DNA from: Acetobacterium wieringae
GTDB taxonomy: Bacteria; Bacillota; Clostridia; Eubacteriales; Eubacteriaceae
NCBI RefSeq assembly: GCF_026646375.1
Contig: NZ_JAIPPU010000004.1
Span: 62,001 to 126,000 of the forward strand
Direction of reading: 5' to 3'
DNA length: 64,000 nucleotides
The number at the start of each line of letters is the position of its first letter. Position 1 is the first letter of the stretch. Shown piece by piece: positions 25,873-33,911 of the stretch. Below the pieces are notes generated by a model. That model did not search any database. It had not been told where the DNA came from and saw nothing but the letters and a program-made list of their open reading frames with translations. The position numbers and the translations under genes are program-made.

Positions 25873-26934
25873 TTACAGGTTTTCGATGATTTTCTGGCCC
25901 ATTTCAACGGTGCCGACCAGGGTCATGCCGTCACTGAAGATATCACCAGTGCGGTATCCCTGAGCCAGGGTTTTTTGAACAGCGGCTTCGATGGCATCGG
26001 CCTCAGCAGTCAAATCCAGTGAATAGCGCAGCATCATTGCCACCGAAACGATGGTGGCAATCGGGTTGGCTTTATTCTGGTTGGCAATATCTGGAGCCGA
26101 ACCGTGAATCGGTTCAAACATCCCAAATTTGCCATCGGCCATGCTGGCAGATGGCAGCATTCCGATGGAACCGGTGATCATGCTGGCTTCATCGGATAAG
26201 ATATCACCAAACAGGTTACCGGTCACGATGACGTCAAACTGCTTAGGGTTGATGACCAGTTGCATCGCCGCATTATCCACATAAAGATGGTTCAGTTCAA
26301 CCTCCGGGTAATCTTTGGCCACTTCTTCGACACAGCTACGCCAGAAGCGGGAAACCTCCAAAACATTGGCTTTATCGACATTGGTCACTTTTTTATCACG
26401 CTTCATGGCAATTTCAAAGGCTTTTTTGGCAATTCGCAGCACTTCCGGTCGGGTGTATTTCATAATATCCCAGGCCGCTTCGTCACCGTCCCGGCCTTTT
26501 TCACCAAAATACACATCGCCGGTCAGTTCCCGAACGACCATGATGTCCAGACCGTCACCAATGATTTCCGGTTTTAATGGGCAGGCTGCTTTAAGCTCCT
26601 GATAAAGAATCGCTGGTCGCAGGTTGGCATACAGTCCGAGGCTTTTTCGAAGCCCCAGCAAACCGGCTTCCGGTCGTTTATCTCCCGGCAGGTTGTCCCA
26701 TTTAGGTCCGCCCAGGGCACCCAACAACACGGCATCACTGGCCAGACAAACATCAACTGTTTCCTGGGGCAATGGGTTATCACAGGCATCAATGGCAGCA
26801 CCACCGGCTAATACTTCGGTGTAGTTAAACGTATGATTGAATTTTTCGGCAATTTTATCTAAAACTTTAATGCTGGCCCCAACAATTTCAGGGCCGATTC
26901 CATCACCAGGAATCACGGCTATTTTATAATTCAT
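25873..26934 (-). CDS. leuB: 3-isopropylmalate dehydrogenase
   Basis: A 353-residue NAD+-dependent beta-decarboxylating dehydrogenase of leucine synthesis. Motifs: [13 protein letters not shown] at the N-terminus, [11 protein letters not shown], the substrate-binding Arg/Tyr segment [16 protein letters not shown], and [22 protein letters not shown] for metal and NAD binding. In organisms using the citramalate route the same enzyme also oxidises 3-methylmalate to 2-oxobutyrate, and the neighbouring cimA suggests that dual role. It is flanked on both sides by repeat-bearing gaps. Confidence 0.95.
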   Translation of the reverse strand: MNYKIAVIPGDGIGPEIVGASIKVLDKIAEKFNHTFNYTEVLAGGAAIDACDNPLPQETVDVCLASDAVLLGALGGPKWDNLPGDKRPEAGLLGLRKSLGLYANLRPAILYQELKAACPLKPEIIGDGLDIMVVRELTGDVYFGEKGRDGDEAAWDIMKYTRPEVLRIAKKAFEIAMKRDKKVTNVDKANVLEVSRFWRSCVEEVAKDYPEVELNHLYVDNAAMQLVINPKQFDVIVTGNLFGDILSDEASMITGSIGMLPSASMADGKFGMFEPIHGSAPDIANQNKANPIATIVSVAMMLRYSLDLTAEADAIEAAVQKTLAQGYRTGDIFSDGMTLVGTVEMGQKIIENL

Positions 26935-26974
26935 TTATTCTCCTCATTCTGTTAAAAGTTTTCATTTTATATAT

Positions 26975-27034
26975 GGACGTTTGTGGGCGATTGATCCTGG
27001 CCAAAGAGTCAGGCTTCGCTCCAACGAGCCATGG
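26975..27034 (+). repeat. extragenic repeat, family 2 copy H (cimA-leuB gap)
   Basis: A degenerate relative of the copy in the ilvD-ilvB gap: GGCCAAAGAGTCAGGCTTCG against GACCAAGGGGTCAGACTCTCG, followed by related CGCTCCAACGAGCC / CGCCCCTACGAACC. Non-coding, about 60 bp. Confidence 0.55.
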
Positions 27035-27054
27035 TGCTAGTATGTTATCCGGTT

Positions 27055-28638
27055 TTATTTATTTTCCCGTTCCTCATCGCTCAACAGCTTGTATTCAATG
27101 GAGTCGATCAGGGCAATCAAACTGGCTTCGATGATATCTGTAGATACCCCGACATTGGTCCAGATGTCGATGCCATCGGAGCTTTCAATCAGCACCCGTA
27201 CCTTAGAAGCAGTGGCTGATTTGGAATCAATAACCCGAACCTTAAAGTCGGTCAGGCGCACCTCGCTGATTTTGGGATAAAAGACTTCCAGGGCTTTTCT
27301 AAGCGCCTTATCAAGGGCATTAACCGGACCATCACCTTCAGCGGCATTGATTTCTGATTGGCCATCGACGTTGATTTTAACCACCGCCGAGGAACTGAGG
27401 GCTTCTTTGGTATGGGTTTGTTCCCCAATAGTTTTGAAATCTTCCAGGGTAAAAAATGGTTTATGCAGCCCCAGCTCTTTGCGGATTAACAGTTTAACAC
27501 TGCTTTCGGCCCCTTCAAACTGATAGCCCTGGTATTCCAGCTCTTTGATGCGATCCATCACTCGGGTGGTTTCATCGGACTTTTTGGTCAGGCTCGGGTC
27601 AACTTCGTTGATCAGCTGAATAATGGTGCTACGACCCGAAACCTCGGACATTAAAATCCGCCGTTCGTTGCCGACTGCTTCTGGCGAAACATGTTCAAAC
27701 GAGGCTGGATTTTTCATAACGGCGTCGATGTGCATGCCACCCTTGTGGGCAAACGCTGATTTACCAACAAATGGTTCGCGCCCGGTGAGGGCGTAATTGG
27801 AAATCTCAGCAATTCGAATTGCCGAAGACGTCAGTTTTTGCAGTTCTTCCTCCGCCAGACAATGGAAGCCCATTTTTAGCTGTAAATTTGGGATAATGGT
27901 GGCCAGATTGGCATTGCCGCACCGCTCGCCATAGCCCAGGAAGGTTCCCTGAACCTGACGTACACCAGCGTGAACAGCCATCAGTGAGTTGGCCACTGCC
28001 AGACCACTGTCGTTATGGCAATGAATCCCCAGGGGAATCCTTAATTTCTGGCTGACATCGGTAACAATTCGCTCAATTTCATAGGGTAGGGTACCGCCAT
28101 TGGTGTCACAAAGCGCCAGACAATCGGCGCCCCCTTCCTGGGCTGCCAGCAAGGCTTCGATGGCATAGGCCGGATCATTTTTATAACCATCAAAGAAATG
28201 TTCGGCGTCGAAGGTAACATCTTTTCCCTGAGCTTTTAAATAGGCCATGGTTTCTTCGATCATTTTCAGATTTTCGGCCAGGGTGGTTTTGATGATATCG
28301 GTGATGTGAAAGGTCCAGCTTTTTCCAAAGATGGCCACCGCCGGGGTTTCTGTTTCCAGAATCGCCTTGAGATTGGCATCATCTTCCACGGCAATACCAC
28401 CACGGCGAGTGCTGCCAAAGGCCACCAGCTTGGCATGGTTAAGGCGCATCCCTTTGATGCGATTAAAAAACTCAATGTCTTTCGGGTTGGATCCGGGGTT
28501 TCCAGCCTCAATATAATCAATCCCCATTTTATCCAAGGTTTCGACCACCCGGATTTTGTCTTCTACCGAAAAAGAAATTCCCTCGGCCTGGGCACCATCT
28601 CTTAGCGTTGAATCAAAGACTAATATTTTTTCTGACAT
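27055..28638 (-). CDS. cimA: (R)-citramalate synthase
   Basis: A 527-residue enzyme that condenses pyruvate and acetyl-CoA to citramalate, the entry to threonine-independent isoleucine synthesis. The N-terminal DRE-TIM barrel begins VFDSTLRDGAQAEGISFS, and the metal-binding H-x-H is in IHCHNDSGLAVAN near residue 206. The C-terminal ~150 residues form the LeuA allosteric dimer domain. GAQAEG and the EAGNPGSNPKD segment separate it from LeuA, encoded immediately upstream, 15 bases away. Isopropylmalate synthase or homocitrate synthase are the alternatives, both less likely. Confidence 0.9.
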   Translation of the reverse strand: MSEKILVFDSTLRDGAQAEGISFSVEDKIRVVETLDKMGIDYIEAGNPGSNPKDIEFFNRIKGMRLNHAKLVAFGSTRRGGIAVEDDANLKAILETETPAVAIFGKSWTFHITDIIKTTLAENLKMIEETMAYLKAQGKDVTFDAEHFFDGYKNDPAYAIEALLAAQEGGADCLALCDTNGGTLPYEIERIVTDVSQKLRIPLGIHCHNDSGLAVANSLMAVHAGVRQVQGTFLGYGERCGNANLATIIPNLQLKMGFHCLAEEELQKLTSSAIRIAEISNYALTGREPFVGKSAFAHKGGMHIDAVMKNPASFEHVSPEAVGNERRILMSEVSGRSTIIQLINEVDPSLTKKSDETTRVMDRIKELEYQGYQFEGAESSVKLLIRKELGLHKPFFTLEDFKTIGEQTHTKEALSSSAVVKINVDGQSEINAAEGDGPVNALDKALRKALEVFYPKISEVRLTDFKVRVIDSKSATASKVRVLIESSDGIDIWTNVGVSTDIIEASLIALIDSIEYKLLSDEERENK

Positions 28639-28653
28639 GCCAATTCCCCCTTA

Positions 28654-30198
28654 TCACGGTTTTGAACCGAATTCTTCCTGACCTTGGCTCTCTTTAATAT
28701 AGAGCATCTGGTTCACAGCATCAACATAAGCTTTCAGGCTGGCATCGATGATATCGGTACTGAGCCCCCGGCCATGGTAAACATGGGTGCCGTCCGATAT
28801 TTTGACCTGGGCTTCCCCCTGAGCATCGGTTCCGTCGGTAACGGCGGTCACCCCATAGTCAATCAGGGTCAGCTCACAGTCAACCAATTCACTGATGGCT
28901 TTAAATCCGGCGCTGATGGGGCCATCGGCCAGCGACACCTCTTCAATCAGATCGCCATTCTTCCGTAAGCGGATGGTGGCAGCGGTGGAGATGGTGTTCC
29001 CGGTACTGATGACAAAGCGATCCAATGAGTAAACCTCGGGAATGGCTAATTGTTTTTGTTCGACCAGGGCCAGTATGTCCTTATCTGAAATGACTTTTTT
29101 CTTATCAGCCAGAACCTTGAATTGATTGAATAAATCCAGTATTTCCTCTTCGCCTAAGCTATAGCCCAAAGAGATCAGTTTGTCGACAAAGGCATGCTTG
29201 CCGGAGTGTTTACCCAGCACCATTTTGTTTTCTTTTAGCCCAATTGATTCTGGTGTCATAATTTCATAGGTTTCTTTATTGGCCATCATCCCATGTTGAT
29301 GAATCCCTGATTCATGGGCAAAGGCATTTTCACCGACAATGGCTTTATTCGGCTGAACCCGCACACCTGTTAACTTGGATAACAAGCGACTGGAACGATA
29401 AATCTGCGTGGTATCAATATTCGTATCAACCTGGTAAATATCATGGCGGGTCTTTAGAGCCATGACAATTTCTTCCAGGGCAGCGTTACCAGCCCGTTCG
29501 CCGATGCCATTAACCGTACATTCCACCTGACCGGCCCCAGCCTGAATGGCCGCCAGCGAGTTGGCCACCCCCAGCCCCAGATCGTTATGAACATGAACAG
29601 AAATGGTGGCCTTGTCAATGTTGGGGACGTTGTTGCGGATGCCTTCAATAAATTTAAAGTATTCACCGGGGGTCGTATAACCGACGGTATCGGGAACATT
29701 GACAATGGTAACCCCCTGATCGATAACCCCTTCCAGCACCTGGTATAAAAATTCCGGTCGGGTTCGGGAGGCATCTTCAGCCGAGAATTCCACCTCACCG
29801 CACAGGTTTCGGGCAAATTTGGCCATCGCTATGGCTTTTTCAAGAACCGCTTCCGGGGACATCCGCAGCTTGTATTCCATGTGAATATCCGAGGTTGCCA
29901 GAAAATAATGGATCCGCGGGTTGACCGCCCCTTTTAAGGCTTCATAGGCAGTTGTAATGTCTTTTTCGGTACTACGGGCCAGACTGGCAACGGTAGCGTT
30001 TTTAATCTCATTGGCAACCAGTTGAACCGATTCAAAATCACCAGGAGATGCAATGGCAAATCCGGCTTCAATGACGTCAATTCTCAGACGTTCGAGCTGT
30101 TTCGCCATCTCTAATTTTTCTTTCAGGTTCATGCTACAACCCGGTGACTGTTCCCCATCTCGAAGGGTGGTATCAAATATTTTTACTATTCTGCTCAT
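28654..30198 (-). CDS. leuA: 2-isopropylmalate synthase
   Basis: A 514-residue enzyme that condenses 2-oxoisovalerate and acetyl-CoA, the committed step to leucine. The barrel starts IFDTTLRDGEQSPGCSMN, with the metal ligands in VHVHNDLGLGVANS near residue 203 and NGIGERAGNAALEE following. The C-terminal regulatory domain (from ~375) ends with a GLSTDIIDASLKAYVDAVNQM block. The ATG follows AGGAGGAG. An intrinsic terminator hairpin lies only ~35 bases upstream of the start, so expression depends on read-through from ilvC or on attenuation. Confidence 0.95.
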   Translation of the reverse strand: MSRIVKIFDTTLRDGEQSPGCSMNLKEKLEMAKQLERLRIDVIEAGFAIASPGDFESVQLVANEIKNATVASLARSTEKDITTAYEALKGAVNPRIHYFLATSDIHMEYKLRMSPEAVLEKAIAMAKFARNLCGEVEFSAEDASRTRPEFLYQVLEGVIDQGVTIVNVPDTVGYTTPGEYFKFIEGIRNNVPNIDKATISVHVHNDLGLGVANSLAAIQAGAGQVECTVNGIGERAGNAALEEIVMALKTRHDIYQVDTNIDTTQIYRSSRLLSKLTGVRVQPNKAIVGENAFAHESGIHQHGMMANKETYEIMTPESIGLKENKMVLGKHSGKHAFVDKLISLGYSLGEEEILDLFNQFKVLADKKKVISDKDILALVEQKQLAIPEVYSLDRFVISTGNTISTAATIRLRKNGDLIEEVSLADGPISAGFKAISELVDCELTLIDYGVTAVTDGTDAQGEAQVKISDGTHVYHGRGLSTDIIDASLKAYVDAVNQMLYIKESQGQEEFGSKP

Positions 30199-30233
30199 TG
30201 CATCTCCTCCTAATTATTTTGTTTTTTTGTTTT

Positions 30234-30261
30234 AAAAAAAGGCAGAAGGTCTTCTGCCTTT
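30234..30261 (-). terminator. intrinsic terminator between ilvC and leuA
   Basis: On the minus strand AGGCAGAAG pairs with CTTCTGCCT around a 2-base loop and is followed by TTTTTTT. It sits in the leuA leader inside the operon. It could reduce expression of leuA and the genes beyond it relative to ilvC, or act as an attenuator. Confidence 0.8.
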
Positions 30262-30281
30262 GAGGTTGTCGATCAACTACC

Positions 30282-30488
30282 GTACCGACCAATTGTTAAT
30301 CTGTTGTTCGCCGCGCCATGCGAAATCCGCTTTGCTCCTTTCGCATTGGTCGCGGGCAGTCGCCAACTATAAGCAAGCTTATGATTGGCTCGTTGCCTGC
30401 GCGCAGAATCGGACAGGCTCTGCCGTGTCCGCTCCGATGCGTAGGGTCTGACCCCTAGGTCACAACATAATATAACAATTGTCGGTAC
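30282..30488. repeat. composite palindromic element E (leuA-ilvC gap)
   Basis: A 207-bp element bounded by near-perfect terminal inverted repeats, GTACCGACCAATTGTTA and TAACAATTGTCGGTAC. The same ends and core (ATCTGTTGTT) make a 48-bp unit at 31604-31670. Here ~160 bp is inserted within it: a hairpin from CCGCGCCATGCGAAA to TTTCGCATTGGTCGCGG, a second hairpin cassette (30351-30398), and an inverted relative of the 19-mer at 30442-30461. Non-coding. Confidence 0.8.
30351..30398. repeat. hairpin cassette, copy 1 (inside element E)
   Basis: GCCAACTATAAGC AA GCTTATGATTGGC, flanked by GGCAGTC and TCGTTGCC, forms an imperfect hairpin. A second copy is at 40547-40592 inside a different repeat. The two copies differ at a paired position, T-A here and C-G there, so pairing is conserved. 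Confidence 0.7.
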
Positions 30489-30511
30489 TTGGTTATCTTT
30501 TTTTGTGTCAG

Positions 30512-31507
<996 letters not shown>

Positions 31508-31603
31508 CTAATTTCCTCCTTGAAATGCTTTAATAATTTAATTTTATAATTATATAAATTCACTTGATGTGACCATTATATACTCACGTTAGTTGTGTAA
31601 ACC

Positions 31604-31670
31604 GTACCGACCAATGACCAAGGGGTCAGACTCTTGTTAATCTGTTGTTTGCTGTAACAATTGTCGGTAC
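31604..31670. repeat. palindromic element F with a 19-bp insertion
   Basis: The same termini as element E (GTACCGACCAAT... and TAACAATTGTCGGTAC) with the core TGTTAATCTGTTGTTTGCTG. Between CCAAT and TGTTAATC sits GACCAAGGGGTCAGACTCT (31616-31634), which is absent at that spot in element E and identical to a segment at 23884-23902. Without it the unit is 48 bp. Confidence 0.8.
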
Positions 31671-31714
31671 TTACTTTTTTTGTTTAATATGCTTACCCGC
31701 ATAGTTTTATAAAC

Positions 31715-31975
31715 TAAAAAAACCGCCTCTGTATAACAACAGAGGCGGATATCAGTATCCACGGTACCACTCTAAATTCAAAATAGCTTTACAACTATTT
31801 CCTCTTCTGGTCTGAACGCAAGGCGAACTTAACCATAGTCATTTAACGTTGACATCCCGGACGGGATTACGGCCTTCCCTACTAATTGGGTAAATGTTCA
31901 GGTTGGCAGCTCGCAAGTGAGTATTACATACCATCGTACTATTGGAATTACACCATCCTCCAACTCTCTTAAATA
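31715..31975 (-). ncRNA. T-box leader of the ilv-leu operon (probable tRNA-Leu sensor)
   Basis: On the minus strand the 14-nt T-box element appears as AGAGTGGTACCGTGG at 31759-31774. It is followed by the terminator CCGCCTCTG/CAGAGGCGG with a T-run. Upstream, AGAGAGTTGG and the AGTACGATGG loop are stem I features. In the specifier region, TACTCACTTGCGAG, the codon before the conserved A reads CUC (31919-31921), for leucine. Uncharged tRNA-Leu would stabilise the antiterminator and allow transcription of the operon. Confidence 0.9.
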
Positions 31976-32053
31976 CAATTCTTGGTATCTTTCTCTTGGT
32001 CATAGCAGTTGTTTTATTCGATTATTATTTTACTTACTTTAAGTATTTGAGTC

Positions 32054-32082
32054 ATTATATCGATTTATTCAGCCTTTGTCAA
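32054..32082 (-). promoter_or_regulatory. consensus SigA promoter of the ilv-leu operon
   Basis: TTGACA, 17 bp, TATAAT on the minus strand, both boxes perfect. The transcript would start near 32047 and enter the T-box. This is strong constitutive initiation with control by attenuation. Confidence 0.9.
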
Positions 32083-32144
32083 TCATAAAATATTGGAGAA
32101 ATCATGATATCGGTTTCTAGTTTAAACCATTGTAAAGCCAACGC

Positions 32145-33281
32145 TTAAACCTCGGTAATCTCATATTCCTTATTGCCCAAACCCAGCTTAACGGCATGAT
32201 CAACACAGACACGCCAATTCGTCTCCGGATGCACTAAAGTAAAGACATCCAGATTGGACAAATCCCGCTCATCCTTTTTACTAATCCGTTCCTCGGCACA
32301 GCTGCCCCGAAGAATCCGGGCGTTATTACAGGCATCGGCGCAGGCCATATCAAGCGCCACCGGATCGAGGGAGGCAAAAATGCCGACATCCTGAATAATT
32401 GGCAGATCGTTTTCAACATGGCAGTCGCAGTTAGGCGACACATCGATAACAAAGCTGATGTGGAAATGCGGTCGGCCGTCCAACACCGCCTTGGTATATT
32501 CGGCAATTTTTTTATTGAGAACATCATTGCTTTCATCATATTTGGGCGAAATGGCATCAAAGGGACAGACCCCAATACAGCGGCCACAACCGACACAGAG
32601 ATCATCCTTAATTCTGGCCTTGCCATCCTCGACACGATAGGAAATCGCCCCAAAGGCACAGATCTTGCCACACATCTTACAGCTGCGACACTTCTTTTCC
32701 TTGACAAAGGGCTTGCTGTTGGAATGCATTTCCATCTTGCCCCGTCTTGAACCGCAGCCCATCCCGATGTTTTTTAGCACCCCACCAAATCCAGTATTTT
32801 CGTGGCCCTTGAAATGGGTCATCGAGATAAAGACATCGGCGTCCATAATCGCTCGGCCGATTTTGGCACGTGTGACACATTCGCCGCCAGCAAGGGGCAC
32901 CTCAATATCATCGGTACCTTTGAGACCATCGCCGATAATCACATGGCACCCGGTAGTGAAGGGATTATAGCCATTTTCGTAAGCGGCATCGAGATGCTCC
33001 AGGGCATCCTTGCGCCGTCCCACGTAAAGGGTATTGCAATCAGTCAAAAAAGGTTTGCCGCCTTTTTCCTTAATCATATCGACAATCACCTTGGAATAGT
33101 TGGGCCTTAAATAGGCCAAGTTTCCCGGTTCACCGAGGTGGATCTTAATGGCTGCAAATTTATTTTCAAAATCAATCTCGGCCATCCCAGCAGCAGTAGC
33201 CAGTTTTTCCAACTTTTTTAGAATATTATTGGAACCCGTTGTTCGTAAGGTTGTAAAATACACCTTTGATTTACTACTCAT
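32145..33281 (-). CDS. DUF362 protein with two [4Fe-4S] ferredoxin motifs
   Basis: A 378-residue cytoplasmic protein. The N-terminal two-thirds are the DUF362 domain (KIHLGEPGN near 46, THFKGHENTGFGGVLKNIGMGC near 155). Two ferredoxin motifs follow (Cys198/201/204/208 and Cys229/232/235/239), then a further ~130 residues. Such proteins are common in anaerobes and their reactions are largely unassigned. An ATG two codons upstream is in frame, but AAAGGAG is better spaced (8 bases) from the ATG used here. It overlaps the tadA stop by 8 bases. Confidence 0.8.
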   Translation of the reverse strand: MSSKSKVYFTTLRTTGSNNILKKLEKLATAAGMAEIDFENKFAAIKIHLGEPGNLAYLRPNYSKVIVDMIKEKGGKPFLTDCNTLYVGRRKDALEHLDAAYENGYNPFTTGCHVIIGDGLKGTDDIEVPLAGGECVTRAKIGRAIMDADVFISMTHFKGHENTGFGGVLKNIGMGCGSRRGKMEMHSNSKPFVKEKKCRSCKMCGKICAFGAISYRVEDGKARIKDDLCVGCGRCIGVCPFDAISPKYDESNDVLNKKIAEYTKAVLDGRPHFHISFVIDVSPNCDCHVENDLPIIQDVGIFASLDPVALDMACADACNNARILRGSCAEERISKKDERDLSNLDVFTLVHPETNWRVCVDHAVKLGLGNKEYEITEV

Positions 33282-33762
33282 CTTCATTTCTCCTTTGCTT
33301 GAAAAAATCTTTCAGTATTTCTTCGCATTCTTGTTCACAGATACCTGCATAAATTGCCATCTGTTTGGGGAGCATCGGATGCTGGCCCAGCCGGGCCGTC
33401 GATTCGACCCCGCCAAATTTTTTTTCGGTGGCACCATAAATAAGCACCGGAATCCGGGCCTGAATAATAGCGCCCATGCACATCACACAAGGTTCGGCCG
33501 TAACGTAGAGCTGACAGTCATCCAACCGCCAGCGCCCCAGTTTCTCAGCCCCGGCCCGGATCACCAGCATTTCGGCATGGGCAGTCGGGTCGGCCAGACC
33601 TTCTTTGTGGTTATGAGCCCGGGCCAGGATCTTGCCATCGCAGACCAGCACCGCCCCAATGGGAACCTCGCCTTTTTCAGCCCCGACTTTGGCCGTTGCG
33701 ATGGCCAGAGCCATCAGCTCCTGTAGGTTGTTTTTTTTGTCGATAGATGGCACCTCCTTCAT
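33274..33762 (-). CDS. tadA: tRNA-specific adenosine deaminase
   Basis: A 162-residue zinc deaminase that converts A34 to inosine in tRNA-Arg(ACG). The zinc and catalytic motif is HAEM (near residue 62), with the second ligand pair in PCVMC near 91. GEVPIGAVLV is the usual N-terminal block. The start is uncertain. A perfect Shine-Dalgarno, AAGGAGGTG, lies within codons 2-4 of the ATG-initiated frame, and the next codon at normal spacing is ATC. The family usually has 12-15 residues before the alpha-helix that precedes GEVP, so either start fits. It overlaps the DUF362 gene. Confidence 0.9.
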   Translation of the reverse strand: MKEVPSIDKKNNLQELMALAIATAKVGAEKGEVPIGAVLVCDGKILARAHNHKEGLADPTAHAEMLVIRAGAEKLGRWRLDDCQLYVTAEPCVMCMGAIIQARIPVLIYGATEKKFGGVESTARLGQHPMLPKQMAIYAGICEQECEEILKDFFKQRRNEDE

Positions 33763-33779
33763 TGAACATCAAAGCAATT

Positions 33780-33911
33780 CGGTAATTTACGCAGAAAAAC
33801 TCGATTGCTTTGATGTCTGTTTTCATAAATAATTTTGTAACGTGTAGGCGTACAGTGTAAAAATTGTTTGATGTAAACAAGCAGTAAAGCTCCCCATTTT
33901 AGCAATTACCG
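33780..33911 (-). repeat. interspersed repeat family 1, copy C
   Basis: A 132-bp element with terminal CGGTAATT...AATTACCG. The minus-strand core ACTGTACGCCTACACGTTAC and the preceding ATCAAACAATTTTTAC match copies A and B. Its right end supplies the stop codon of the 5'-nucleotidase, and its left end is 18 bases from the tadA ATG. Non-coding. Confidence 0.75.
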
